NCBI GenBank assembly: GCA_028284185.1
Contig: JANQSG010000018.1
Span: 241,642 to 305,641 of the forward strand
Direction of reading: 5' to 3'
Source of the DNA: Kangiella sp.
GTDB taxonomy: Bacteria > Pseudomonadota > Gammaproteobacteria > Enterobacterales > Kangiellaceae
DNA: 64,000 nt
The stretch's first letter is position 1. Each line of letters begins with the position of its first letter. Below, piece after piece: positions 29,868 through 40,463 of the stretch. The position numbers and the translations under genes were made by a program. The notes beneath the pieces are model-generated. The model saw only the letters and a program-made list of their open reading frames with translations. It had not been told where the DNA came from and did not search any database.

Positions 29868-32087
29868 ATGGTAACAATTGAAATCAATGGTCAAAAAATA
29901 GAAGCCCGGCAGGGCGCTATGATTATTGAAGTGGCCGATGCCCATGGCGTCGAGATTCCCCGTTTTTGTTATCACAAAAAGCTCTCGGTGGCGGCCAATT
30001 GCCGTATGTGTTTGGTGGAAGTGGAGGGGCAGCGCAAACCCTTGCCAGCCTGCGCGACGCCAGTTGCCGATGGCATGATTATTAAAACCGAATCGGCTAT
30101 CGCCAAAGATGCGCAAAAGTCTGTGATGGAGTTTTTACTGATTAATCATCCGTTGGATTGCCCAATTTGTGATCAAGGTGGTGAATGTGAGCTGCAGGAC
30201 GTAGCGCTGGAATGTGGTAAAGATGTTTCGCGTTTTACGGAAAAAAAGCGAGTGGTGGAAGATAAGGATATTGGGCCCTTAATCGAAACCGAAATGACAC
30301 GCTGTATTCATTGCACGCGTTGTGTGCGTTTTGGTCGCGAAATCGCGGGAATTCGCGAAATGGGTGCAGTGGGTCGTGGTGAGCATACCGAGATCAGCAC
30401 CTTTATCGAAAAGTCAGTGGACTCGGAAGTTTCCGGCAACATTATTGATTTATGCCCGGTGGGCGCTTTGACTGCCAAGCCTTCGCGTTATCAGGCACGT
30501 GCCTGGGAAATGATTCAGTATGACTCTGTTTCGCCACACGATTGTATTGGTGCCAACTTACATGTACATACCCGCCATAACGAAATTATTCGAGTTGCAC
30601 CAAAGGAAAATGAAGCCACCAATGAGGTCTGGTTGTCGGATCGTGATCGTTATTCATATGAGGCTTTAACTAAAGGTAAGCGTTTGCTAGCTCCCATGAT
30701 AAGGCAGGACGGAAACTGGGTTGAAAGTGATTGGGAAACGGCGCTGGAAAAAACCGCCAGTAAGCTCAATGTGGTGGCGCAAACCAATGGTCCGGAGCAG
30801 ATTGCAGGCCTTGCCAGCCCAATTGCTACTACCGAAGAGCTCTATTTATTGCAGAAAATTATTCGCGGTTTGGGTTCTAACAATGTGGATCATCGCTTGC
30901 GAATCAGCGATTTCAGTAATCAATATTATGAGTCTCTCTATCCACAGTTGGGCATTCAGCTTTCCGAGTTGGAAGAACTGGATGCCTGTTTATTGGTGGG
31001 AACTAATTTGCGTAAAGAGCAACCGCTGGCGGCTTTAAGAATTCGTAAAGCCACTCGTTATGGTGATATGGCGACCATTAATGCCAGAAAAATTTATAAC
31101 AACTTTAAGGTAAAACACGAATTAGTTGTGGAGCCAAAAGATTGGGTTGTTGAGTTGGCTGGGGTGGCAAAATATTTATCCCAATTAGAGCAAAATCAGA
31201 AAAAACTGGCCAAGCTGGAAGGTTTGGCCGATTTGCTAACTGAGGTCAAAATTAGTGAAAAGCAACAAAAAATTGCCAAAATGTTGCTAAATTCAGAAAA
31301 CACTAGTGTGGTTTTAGGTGAAACGGCGGTTGAGTTTAGCCAGGCCAGTCAGTTGCGTATTTTGGCTAAAGCTATTGCACGACTTTCCCGTTCGAGCTAT
31401 GGCTTTTTGTCTCATGGCGGCAATAGTGCTGGTGCCTATCTGGCGGGTGCTATTCCCCATCGCGGTCCAGCGGGGGCGGATGTGGAAGCTGGTGGAGCTA
31501 ATGCGTATGAAATGCTCAACCAGGGTAAAAAGGCTTTTGTCTTGGTCAAAACTGAGCCTGGCAAAGATTCCATTCTGGGCGAAACTGCTAAACAAGCTGC
31601 ACACAATGCAGATTTTGTGGTGGCATTGACCTCTTTTGCTGATGATGAAGCTTTTGAATACGCCGATGTGGTTTTGCCCATTGCGGGTTATTTAGAGTCA
31701 GCTGGTTCTTACGTGAATGTCAATGGTCGCTGGCAGGACTTTGCTGCCTCTGTGACTGCGCCAGGGCAAGCCAAGCCAGCCTGGAAAGTCTTGCGAGTGC
31801 TTGGTAATCTGTTGAATTTAAAGAATTTTGATTATGTATCGGCACAGGATGTGATGCAGGAAGTGAAAGGTCGTATGGGTGCGGTAGGGGATAAAATCAA
31901 ATCCAAATGGTACTGTCCTGAGGCCCTGGCGGAGAATGGCTTCAGTCCGGATCCTGCCACTATTTACCAAACGGATGCTTATGTCAGACGCGCCAAAGCC
32001 TTGCAGCAAACGGCACTGGCCAAAGGTGAGGATGAATTAAAGCGTCCACCGTTAAGTCCCTTCCATAACATTGTCGGAGGGGTTTGA
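29868..32087 (+). CDS. nuoG: NADH-quinone oxidoreductase subunit G
   Basis: N-terminal 2Fe-2S and 4Fe-4S motifs ([24 protein letters not shown]). Confidence 0.95.
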   Translation: MVTIEINGQKIEARQGAMIIEVADAHGVEIPRFCYHKKLSVAANCRMCLVEVEGQRKPLPACATPVADGMIIKTESAIAKDAQKSVMEFLLINHPLDCPICDQGGECELQDVALECGKDVSRFTEKKRVVEDKDIGPLIETEMTRCIHCTRCVRFGREIAGIREMGAVGRGEHTEISTFIEKSVDSEVSGNIIDLCPVGALTAKPSRYQARAWEMIQYDSVSPHDCIGANLHVHTRHNEIIRVAPKENEATNEVWLSDRDRYSYEALTKGKRLLAPMIRQDGNWVESDWETALEKTASKLNVVAQTNGPEQIAGLASPIATTEELYLLQKIIRGLGSNNVDHRLRISDFSNQYYESLYPQLGIQLSELEELDACLLVGTNLRKEQPLAALRIRKATRYGDMATINARKIYNNFKVKHELVVEPKDWVVELAGVAKYLSQLEQNQKKLAKLEGLADLLTEVKISEKQQKIAKMLLNSENTSVVLGETAVEFSQASQLRILAKAIARLSRSSYGFLSHGGNSAGAYLAGAIPHRGPAGADVEAGGANAYEMLNQGKKAFVLVKTEPGKDSILGETAKQAAHNADFVVALTSFADDEAFEYADVVLPIAGYLESAGSYVNVNGRWQDFAASVTAPGQAKPAWKVLRVLGNLLNLKNFDYVSAQDVMQEVKGRMGAVGDKIKSKWYCPEALAENGFSPDPATIYQTDAYVRRAKALQQTALAKGEDELKRPPLSPFHNIVGGV

Positions 32088-33151
32088 TGGATCTGATGCA
32101 ACTGTTCATTGAAGGCTTTTGGGTTATCATCAAGATTGCGATGATTTTATTGCCTTTGGTGCTTGCTGTTGCCTACACCACTTACGCCGAAAGAAAGCTC
32201 ATCGGCTATATGCAAATGCGCCTGGGGCCTAATCGGGTAGGGCCTAAAGGCTGGTTGCAACCGATCGCGGATGTGGTCAAATTGCTGATGAAGGAAGTGA
32301 TTGTCCCTTCTGGTGCTAACAAGACACTGTTTTTACTGGCACCAATCCTGTTTATTGCACCATCTTTAGCAGCTTGGGCGGTAGTACCCTTCGACGCTGA
32401 GTTGGTGTTAGCAAATACCAATGCAGGTTTAATTTATTTATTGGCCATGACTTCGATTGCCATTTATGGCGTGATTATCGCTGGTTGGGCTTCCAATTCA
32501 CGTTATGCTTTGATTGGTTCTTTGCGTTCCGCTTCGCAAATCGTGTCCTATGAAATTGCTATGGGTTTTGCTTTGGTGGCGGTGTTAATGGCCGGCGGTA
32601 GCATGAATTTAGGGGATATCGTTGAAGCACAAAGCGGCAGTATTTTGCATTGGTTCTGGATCCCTTTGTTGCCCATTTTGGCGGTTTACTGGATTTCAGG
32701 TGTGGCGGAAACCAATCGTGCACCTTTTGATTTGCCCGAAGGCGAATCGGAAATTGTTGCTGGTTTTCACGTGGAATATGCGGGCATGGCTTTTGCACTG
32801 TTTTTCCTAGCGGAATACGCCAATATGATTTTGATTTCAGTGCTGACGGCTTTATTCTTTTTTGGTGGTTGGCTTAATCCGTTTCAAGGAGTTCCTTATC
32901 TGGAAGCTGCTACCAATTGGGTGCCAGGAACCATCTGGTTATTATTCAAAGCCGCTTTTTTCTTATTCGGCATGATTTGGCTTAGAGCCACTTTTCCCCG
33001 TTATCGCTACGATCAAATTATGCGCTTGGGTTGGAAAGTGTTTATTCCGGTTACGGTGATTTGGTTGATTATCCTGACTTTTTGGATCAAGTTTGAATGG
33101 GGTTGGTGGTTTGATGGGCGTGGTCTGGTGGCAACGCCGGGAGTGCTTTAA
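32087..33151 (+). CDS. nuoH: NADH-quinone oxidoreductase subunit H
   Basis: [34 protein letters not shown]; start ATG 32087. Confidence 0.96.
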   Translation: MDLMQLFIEGFWVIIKIAMILLPLVLAVAYTTYAERKLIGYMQMRLGPNRVGPKGWLQPIADVVKLLMKEVIVPSGANKTLFLLAPILFIAPSLAAWAVVPFDAELVLANTNAGLIYLLAMTSIAIYGVIIAGWASNSRYALIGSLRSASQIVSYEIAMGFALVAVLMAGGSMNLGDIVEAQSGSILHWFWIPLLPILAVYWISGVAETNRAPFDLPEGESEIVAGFHVEYAGMAFALFFLAEYANMILISVLTALFFFGGWLNPFQGVPYLEAATNWVPGTIWLLFKAAFFLFGMIWLRATFPRYRYDQIMRLGWKVFIPVTVIWLIILTFWIKFEWGWWFDGRGLVATPGVL

Positions 33152-33642
33152 TGAGTAAAGTTAAACACTTCTTTAAAACTTATTTCCTGACCGAGTTGCG
33201 TGCTGGTTTATGGTTGACCTGGAAGCATTTGTTCAAGCGCAAAGTGACGGTGCAATTTCCGGAAGAACAAACACCACAGTCACCGCGTTTTAGAGGTTTG
33301 CATGCTTTGCGTCGTTATCCCAATGGTGAAGAGCGTTGTATTGCTTGTAAATTGTGCGAGGCGGTGTGTCCAGCGGCAGCCATTACCATTGAGGCCGGCC
33401 CGCGTGAATCAGATGGTACCCGACGCACTACACGTTATGAAATTGATATGTTTAAGTGTATCTACTGTGGCTTTTGTGAAGAATCCTGTCCGGTCGATTC
33501 GATTGTGGAAACCCGAATTTTTGATTACCACTTTGAAAAGCGCGGTGACAATATTTTAACTAAAGAACAGTTATTGGCTATTGGTGATCGTTATGAAGTA
33601 ATGATTGCTGAAGATAAAGCCGCTGATGCTCAATACCGATGA
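33151..33642 (+). CDS. nuoI: NADH-quinone oxidoreductase subunit I
   Basis: Two 4Fe-4S motifs [12 protein letters not shown] and [12 protein letters not shown]. Confidence 0.96.
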   Translation: MSKVKHFFKTYFLTELRAGLWLTWKHLFKRKVTVQFPEEQTPQSPRFRGLHALRRYPNGEERCIACKLCEAVCPAAAITIEAGPRESDGTRRTTRYEIDMFKCIYCGFCEESCPVDSIVETRIFDYHFEKRGDNILTKEQLLAIGDRYEVMIAEDKAADAQYR

Positions 33643-33671
33643 TTGTAAATACTAACAGGAACCCATAAAAC

Positions 33672-34325
33672 GTGAATATAGAAGCTATCGTATTTTACCT
33701 TTTTTCAGCAATTACCATTATTGCTGCGATTGGTGTTATTACGGTAAAAAACTCAGTGCAGGCGGTGCTTTGTTTAGTGTTGACTTTCTTCTCGGCATCG
33801 GCTTTATGGCTATTGTTGGAAGCGGAATTTTTAGCCATAACACTGGTGCTGGTGTATGTAGGCGCGGTGATGGTGTTGTTCCTGTTTGTGGTGATGATGC
33901 TGGACGTGGATTTTGCTGCGCTTAAACAGGGTTTTGCCAAACAGCTACCATTGGGATTGCTTGTTGGTTTTGCTTTATTTGGTGCGGTCTATTGGGTCAT
34001 TCGTTCGCAAGTATTCGGTACGGATAAAATTCCGGAGCCTGCCAAACATGAGCAAGGCTATTCCAACGTAGAAGAATTGGGTCGCCTGTTGTATGGCGAA
34101 TATTTTTATCCATTCGAGATTGCAGGAGTAATTTTACTGGTAGCTATTATCGCCGCCATTAGTTTGACTTTTCGTGGCCGTCGCGAACGAAAAGGTCAGT
34201 CGGTGCGTGAGCAACATCGAGTGACCAAAGAAGAGCGTTTGAAAATTGTTTCAATGGATAGCGAAGAACAATATGCGGATATGGAAATAACCGATACCAA
34301 GCAGGATGAGGAGACCACTTTATGA
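33672..34325 (+). CDS. nuoJ: NADH-quinone oxidoreductase subunit J
   Basis: ND6-like membrane protein [19 protein letters not shown]. Confidence 0.94.
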   Translation: MNIEAIVFYLFSAITIIAAIGVITVKNSVQAVLCLVLTFFSASALWLLLEAEFLAITLVLVYVGAVMVLFLFVVMMLDVDFAALKQGFAKQLPLGLLVGFALFGAVYWVIRSQVFGTDKIPEPAKHEQGYSNVEELGRLLYGEYFYPFEIAGVILLVAIIAAISLTFRGRRERKGQSVREQHRVTKEERLKIVSMDSEEQYADMEITDTKQDEETTL

Positions 34326-34624
34326 GCCTAACTCATTATTTAACCGTCAGTGCAGTTTTGTTTGCCATCAGCGTAGTAGGTATCGTCATCAATCGTAAAA
34401 ACGTGATTACCCTTTTAATGTGTATCGAGTTAATGTTACTGGCGGTGAATACTAACTTTATTGCTTTTTCGCGTTATTTAGATGATTCAGTCGGTCAGGT
34501 TTTTGTATTCTTTATTTTAACCGTAGCGGCTGCTGAGGCTGCTATTGGTTTAGCAATTTTAGTGGTGCTATTTAGGACACATCGAGCCATTGATGTAGAA
34601 CAACTTGAGGAGCTAAAAGGCTAA
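34322..34624 (+). CDS. nuoK: NADH-quinone oxidoreductase subunit K
   Basis: ND4L-like [25 protein letters not shown]. Confidence 0.95.
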   Translation: MSLTHYLTVSAVLFAISVVGIVINRKNVITLLMCIELMLLAVNTNFIAFSRYLDDSVGQVFVFFILTVAAAEAAIGLAILVVLFRTHRAIDVEQLEELKG

Positions 34625-36642
34625 TGGCACTATTTAACCAGCTTATTATTATTGCTTTTGCACCTTTAGTTGGTGCAATCCTAGCTGGTTTCTTTGGCAA
34701 AAAACTCGGTAAAAAATGGACCCATAGAATAGCCATTGGGCTGGTGGCTGTATCTTTTGTCTTGTCGCTGAAATTCTTTCTGGCTTTCCTCTATGGTGCT
34801 GCTCAACCTATAAACCAAACCTTATATCAATGGGCCAGTTTTGCCGGCATCGATATTCAAGTGGGTTTCCTGGTGGATAGTTTGACTGCCATGATGATGT
34901 TGGTGGTGACTTTTGTCAGTTTAATGGTGCATATCTATTCCATCGGCTATATGCATGATGACAACGGTTATCAGCGCTTTTTCAGTTACATTTCACTTTT
35001 TACTTTTTCCATGTTGATGTTGGTGATGTCCAACAACTTCCTGCAATTATTCTTTGGTTGGGAAGCGGTGGGGGTAGTGTCCTATTTGCTAATCGGTTTC
35101 TGGTTTAAAAAAGAAACTGCCATCTTTGCCAACATGAAAGCCTTTTTAGTCAATCGGGTAGGTGATTTTGGTTTCTTGCTGGGTATTGGCGGCATCTTGT
35201 ATTTATTTGGTAGTTTCGATTATGCGCCAGTGTTCGACAAGATGGCACAAGCCAGAACGCTACAGGAATCCTTAACCGCTGGAGAGGTATCAGCTTTGTC
35301 AGCAGTGGGCTTGGAGAAAACCTTTAGCCCCTGGGGCGGTATTGAGTGGTCAGCCATCAGCTTTATCTGTATCTGTTTATTTATTGGTGCTATGGGTAAA
35401 TCGGCGCAGGTACCCTTGCACGTTTGGCTGCCCGATTCGATGGAAGGTCCGACGCCTATTTCAGCATTAATTCACGCGGCCACTATGGTTACCGCCGGTG
35501 TTTTTATGGTAGCCAGAATGTCGCCATTGTTTGAGTTTTCTGAAACGGCTCTAGCTATGATCACGCTGATTGGCGCTATAACGGCTTTATTTATGGGCTT
35601 AATCGGTATCGTACAAAATGATATTAAGCGCATCGTGGCTTATTCCACCTTATCTCAATTGGGCTATATGGTAGTGGCTTTAGGGGTTTCGGCTTATTCG
35701 GCTGCTATATTCCATCTGTTCACTCATGCCTTTTTTAAAGCCTTATTATTTTTAGCTGCGGGTTCGGTAATAGTAGCATTACACCATGAGCAGGATCTTC
35801 GCAAGATGGGCGGCCTGCGAAAAGCCATGCCGATCACCTATTGGGCTTCTTTAATTGGTACTCTTGCTCTAATTGGCACACCTTTTTTTGCCGGTTTTTA
35901 TTCCAAAGACGCTATTATTTCGGCGGTGGCAGAAGCGGATGGTTGGGGTTCAAACTTTGCCTATTTTGCGGTAATGGCAGGAGTGGTGGTGACTGCTCTT
36001 TACAGCATGCGTATGTTGATTTTAGTGTTCCATGGCGAATCCAGAGTGGAAGAGTCGGCTAAAGCTCATTTGCACGAATCACCTAAAGTGATTACCTATC
36101 CGCTGATTTTACTCGCCATTCCCTCTTTGATGATCGGTTGGCTAATGGCAGAACCGATGTTGGTTGGCGACTATTTTAAAGATGCCATAGTGGTGCATCA
36201 GGCGCATGATACCCTAGTGTACTTAAGAGAAATTTTTGGCAATGCTTTTGCTTTCGGTTTGCATGGCTTTGTCACCCCAGTATTCTGGTTATTACTAGCG
36301 GGTGCTGTAACAGCTTATATCTGCTTTGCCTGGAAGCCGCAGCTAGCACAAATGGCTTCCGGAATTTTTGCACCAATTAAAACCATTTTACAAAACAAGT
36401 ATTACTTTGATGATTTTAATCAAAAGTTTTTTGCCAAAGGTTCCTTGGGTTTAGGCCGTTTCCTATGGCGTTATGGCGATAAAGCTATTATTGATGATGG
36501 TATTGTTAATGGTAGCGCTCGAAGTGTTGCAAAAATAGCGGCAAAGGCGCGTAAATTACAAACTGGTTATTTATATCACTATGCTTTGTTGATGTTAGTT
36601 GGTTTATTAATACTAATTGGCTTCTTGCTATTAAGAGGTTGA
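34624..36642 (+). CDS. nuoL: NADH-quinone oxidoreductase subunit L
   Basis: ND5-like; GWEAVGVVSYLLIGFW, LIHAATMVTAGVFM. Confidence 0.96.
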   Translation: MALFNQLIIIAFAPLVGAILAGFFGKKLGKKWTHRIAIGLVAVSFVLSLKFFLAFLYGAAQPINQTLYQWASFAGIDIQVGFLVDSLTAMMMLVVTFVSLMVHIYSIGYMHDDNGYQRFFSYISLFTFSMLMLVMSNNFLQLFFGWEAVGVVSYLLIGFWFKKETAIFANMKAFLVNRVGDFGFLLGIGGILYLFGSFDYAPVFDKMAQARTLQESLTAGEVSALSAVGLEKTFSPWGGIEWSAISFICICLFIGAMGKSAQVPLHVWLPDSMEGPTPISALIHAATMVTAGVFMVARMSPLFEFSETALAMITLIGAITALFMGLIGIVQNDIKRIVAYSTLSQLGYMVVALGVSAYSAAIFHLFTHAFFKALLFLAAGSVIVALHHEQDLRKMGGLRKAMPITYWASLIGTLALIGTPFFAGFYSKDAIISAVAEADGWGSNFAYFAVMAGVVVTALYSMRMLILVFHGESRVEESAKAHLHESPKVITYPLILLAIPSLMIGWLMAEPMLVGDYFKDAIVVHQAHDTLVYLREIFGNAFAFGLHGFVTPVFWLLLAGAVTAYICFAWKPQLAQMASGIFAPIKTILQNKYYFDDFNQKFFAKGSLGLGRFLWRYGDKAIIDDGIVNGSARSVAKIAAKARKLQTGYLYHYALLMLVGLLILIGFLLLRG

Positions 36643-36690
36643 TGAGAAGTTATGGTTTGAGTAAGAAATAATGAAAGAGAATAAAACTTA

Positions 36691-38208
36691 ATGCTGACTC
36701 AAATACCAATTTTAAGTTTATTAATTTGGCTGCCATTAATCGGTGGCTTCCTAGTGCTGTTTGGTCCAGGCGATAAGTTGTTAGTTTGGAGTCAAAGAAT
36801 TAGCTTATTGGTATCAAGTGTTATTTTGCTGCTAACGGGCGTGTTGCTTTATCTCTATAACGGCAACTCAGGTCAAATGGAGCTAATCGAATTTTCCAGC
36901 TGGATTCCGTCACTAAACATTAATTATTCACTTGGAGTTGATGGTATTGCGGTGCCTTTGATTGCTTTAACGGGTTTTATTAATTTGTTAGTAGTGATCG
37001 GTGCCATTGGCAGTATTAAATTCCGCCGTGCTCAATATTTCTCAGCAGCTCTGATTATGACAGGCTTAATGAATGGGGTTTTCGCAGCACAAGATGCGAT
37101 CCTGTTTTATATTTTCTGGGAAGCTATGCTGATTCCCATGTTTTTGATGATAGGTGTTTGGGGTGGGCCTAACCGTATTTATGCCACCATTAAATTTTTC
37201 TTGTTTACCTTTTTTGGCTCGATTTTTATGTTGGTGGCCTTGATCTATATGGGGCAGGAAATTGGTTCTTTTGCGATTAACGATTTACAAAAAATGCCAT
37301 TAAGCATGACTGCACAGACCTGGGTTTTTGTGGCTTTTGTGGCAGCCTTTGCGGTAAAAATTCCAATGGTACCAGTACATACCTGGTTACCCGATGCACA
37401 TGTGGAAGCACCCACCGGTGGTTCGGTGATTTTAGCTGCTATCATGTTGAAAATGGGCGGTTATGGTTTTCTGCGTTTTGCTTTACCCATGACTCCCGAT
37501 GCTGCCAGTGAATATGCCTGGATTTTAGTGTTGTTTTCCTTAGTGGCGATTGCTTATATTGGTTTTGTGGCACTGGCGCAAGAAGACATGAAAAAGCTGA
37601 TCGCCTATTCCTCCATTGCTCATATGGGTTTCGTTACTTTAGGTATTTTTATTATTTTCAGTTTGACCGCCAGTCAGGCCAGCTCGATGGCTTTGCAGGG
37701 TGCTATGGTGCAAATGATTTCGCACGGTCTGATTTCCGGTGCTTTATTCTTTTCTATCGGTGTACTTTATGATCGGGTGCATAGCCGTAAAATTTCCGAT
37801 TATGGTGGCGTGATTAATTCGATGCCTGTTTTCGGTGCCTTGTTAATGCTGTTTGTGTTAGCCAATGCTGGTTTGCCCGGAACCTCTGGTTTTATTGGTG
37901 AGTTTTTTGTCATCCTGTCTTCATTTCAGGCAGATTGGCGCATAGCGGCAATAGCAGCGACCACTTTAATTCTTGGTGCCGCATACAGTTTATGGCTGTA
38001 TAAGCGAGTGGTGTTTGGCAAACCTTTGAACGAAACCATTGAGCGTTTGGAAGATATTAATCTGCGGGAAAAATTCGTATTAATCAGTTTAGCCATTTTA
38101 ATTTTAGCCTTGGGTCTTTACCCGCAGCCGTTAATTGAAATCATGCAACCATCCATTGAGCAACTGCTGGAAACCAGTCAATCAAAAATAGTGGAGGCTG
38201 TTGAATGA
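36691..38208 (+). CDS. nuoM: NADH-quinone oxidoreductase subunit M
   Basis: ND4-like; FYIFWEAMLIPMFLMIGVWGG, HTWLPDAHVEAPTGGSVILA. Confidence 0.96.
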   Translation: MLTQIPILSLLIWLPLIGGFLVLFGPGDKLLVWSQRISLLVSSVILLLTGVLLYLYNGNSGQMELIEFSSWIPSLNINYSLGVDGIAVPLIALTGFINLLVVIGAIGSIKFRRAQYFSAALIMTGLMNGVFAAQDAILFYIFWEAMLIPMFLMIGVWGGPNRIYATIKFFLFTFFGSIFMLVALIYMGQEIGSFAINDLQKMPLSMTAQTWVFVAFVAAFAVKIPMVPVHTWLPDAHVEAPTGGSVILAAIMLKMGGYGFLRFALPMTPDAASEYAWILVLFSLVAIAYIGFVALAQEDMKKLIAYSSIAHMGFVTLGIFIIFSLTASQASSMALQGAMVQMISHGLISGALFFSIGVLYDRVHSRKISDYGGVINSMPVFGALLMLFVLANAGLPGTSGFIGEFFVILSSFQADWRIAAIAATTLILGAAYSLWLYKRVVFGKPLNETIERLEDINLREKFVLISLAILILALGLYPQPLIEIMQPSIEQLLETSQSKIVEAVE

Positions 38209-39671
38209 GCACTTTGTTAGCCAGCTTAACAGCACCAACCATTAGCCATGATTTTTGGCCTTTATTACCGGAATTGTTTTTACTCACAGCGGCATCGATT
38301 TTGTTGATTGTCGATGTGTTTTCCACAGATATTGATCGAAAGCTGAGTTATAACCTGGCGCAATTAATTTTGATCTCAACTGGCGTTATTGTTTTATTTC
38401 AGTTTCCCACCAGTCAGGACTTTTTATATCATCGTCATTTTATCAACGATCCTCTGTCGGCCACTATTAAAGTGTCGGTGATTGTTCTAGCCAGCATTTC
38501 ACTCATGTTTGCTCGGCCTTATATATTGCAACGGAAAATACTGCGTGGTGAATACTATTTACTACACCTGTTTGCGGTGCTCGGCATGATGGTATTGGTG
38601 AGTGGCGCCAGTTTGTTAAGTCTATATCTCGGTTTAGAGTTAATGTCATTATGTTTGTATGCGCTAGTAGCTATGCGCCGCCGTGAAAAACTCAGCGCCG
38701 AAGCTGCAGTCAAATATTTTGTTATGGGCGCTATTGCTAGCGGTTTTATTCTTTACGGTATTTCTTTTGTCTATGGGGTTACTGGAAAAATCCACCTGGC
38801 CGATATTGCTGCTTATCTAACAGAGAATGAAGCCAGTCTGACTTTACGTTTTGCATTGGTATTTTTGGTCACAGGACTTGCCTTTAAATTTGGCGCTGTG
38901 CCATTTCAAATGTGGGTACCAGATGTTTATCACGGTGCGCCAACTTCGACTACTGTATTTTTAGCCTCAGCACCGAAAGTTGCAGCCTTTGGTTTAGCCA
39001 TTCGAATTTTGGTTTTTGGTTTTGCTGGAATCTTAGCGGACTGGCAAAGCTTGCTAATGATACTGGCGGTGCTCTCGATGTTAGTGGGTAACCTGGTGGC
39101 TTTGGCTCAGACCAATATCAAGCGGCTGTTGGCTTATTCGGCCATTGCTCATATGGGTTATTTCTTGTTGGGCTTAATTGCGGGTAATAGTGAAGGTTAT
39201 AGTGCTTCTTTCTTCTATATTCTAACTTATGCCATTACCAGTTTAGGCGGTTTTGGTTGTCTGATTTATTTAGCCAAAGGTCAGCAGGAAATTAACCAGA
39301 TTGATGACTTAAAAGGCCTGGGAATGCGCAACCCTTGGGCAGGTTTATTAATCAGCTTCCTGTTCTTATCTATGGCTGGTCTGCCACCTTTTGTTGGTTT
39401 CTGGGCAAAATTGGAAGTCATTAAAGCCGTTTTAAACAGCGGTCATATCTGGTTAGCTATTATCGCTGCCGCTATGTCCATTATTGGTCTTTTCTATTAC
39501 CTTAAAGTGGTTAAAGTTATTTTCTTCGATAAACCCGAAATTGAAAACCCTATCCGCGCTGAGCGCAGCTTACGCCTTGGTCTGGGAATTACTGGTATTG
39601 CAGTTGCTGTTCTGGGTTTATTCCCAGCCCAGCTTATGGATTTGTGCCAAAAAGTATTTCAGTATATTTAG
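38205..39671 (+). CDS. nuoN: NADH-quinone oxidoreductase subunit N
   Basis: ND2-like; LGLELMSLCLYALVA; overlaps nuoM by 4 nt. Confidence 0.96.
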   Translation: MSTLLASLTAPTISHDFWPLLPELFLLTAASILLIVDVFSTDIDRKLSYNLAQLILISTGVIVLFQFPTSQDFLYHRHFINDPLSATIKVSVIVLASISLMFARPYILQRKILRGEYYLLHLFAVLGMMVLVSGASLLSLYLGLELMSLCLYALVAMRRREKLSAEAAVKYFVMGAIASGFILYGISFVYGVTGKIHLADIAAYLTENEASLTLRFALVFLVTGLAFKFGAVPFQMWVPDVYHGAPTSTTVFLASAPKVAAFGLAIRILVFGFAGILADWQSLLMILAVLSMLVGNLVALAQTNIKRLLAYSAIAHMGYFLLGLIAGNSEGYSASFFYILTYAITSLGGFGCLIYLAKGQQEINQIDDLKGLGMRNPWAGLLISFLFLSMAGLPPFVGFWAKLEVIKAVLNSGHIWLAIIAAAMSIIGLFYYLKVVKVIFFDKPEIENPIRAERSLRLGLGITGIAVAVLGLFPAQLMDLCQKVFQYI

Positions 39672-39819
39672 GAAATAGATCTCCCTCTTTGATTCTTTTA
39701 AAGAACAAAAAAGAAAGCTTGAAAAGTTGTATGGTAGCGACATAGATGGATGCTTGCTATCACGTGAGAACTATGTGAGGTTAGTGTAGGTGCCAAAACT
39801 AAATTAGGTAGAGAAAAAG

Positions 39820-40278
39820 GTGAAGAATAATATAATGTCAAATCGAAACACGATGGGTAAGCTTTGGTTTGGTAGAGGTATCAAATTGCTACTAATAATT
39901 ATTTTTGCTCGAATGTTATTAGAGTTTGATGATTTTTATGAAATAGCTATGAACTTTAACTCGAACCCAAGTATATGGGATAACTATAGTATAGCTTGGT
40001 TAATACAATTCTCCCTTTTTTTATTTGTTGCATTACTGTTTTTCATAAATTCTAAAAAATACCATAAAGCTTTACACTACTTTTCTTTCGCTTGTTTTTT
40101 ATTAGGATTATGGGAAGTTTTTTTATTAAATGAAACGTTCAAGATACTTGGTGAAGAAGCTTTCTACTCTATTGGCAAGGTGAAGGCTTTTTTGAGGTAC
40201 TCACTTCCTTTTTTATGGACTGTTTTATTTTTCTTATGTTTCATGAATACAAAATATTATGAAAAAAGAAAAATATAA
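39820..40278 (+). CDS. Hypothetical multi-TM membrane protein
   Basis: 152 aa with about four hydrophobic segments; upstream purine-rich AAAGGTG. Confidence 0.6.
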   Translation: MKNNIMSNRNTMGKLWFGRGIKLLLIIIFARMLLEFDDFYEIAMNFNSNPSIWDNYSIAWLIQFSLFLFVALLFFINSKKYHKALHYFSFACFLLGLWEVFLLNETFKILGEEAFYSIGKVKAFLRYSLPFLWTVLFFLCFMNTKYYEKRKI

Positions 40279-40463
40279 AGGACGGTTTGAGCTATCCCCA
40301 TATAAAATGGGCACGGATTTAAGCAGTACTTTGCTAAAATTCCTCCAGCGCTTGTTAATTTGGCGTCTGATATCAAACTCTAGGAGCTTCTTTGCTGGAG
40401 TCGGCCAGCAATTTTAAGTAAACTGCTAAACCTCTAACACTCCTTTGGATTTTGTGAGCACCT

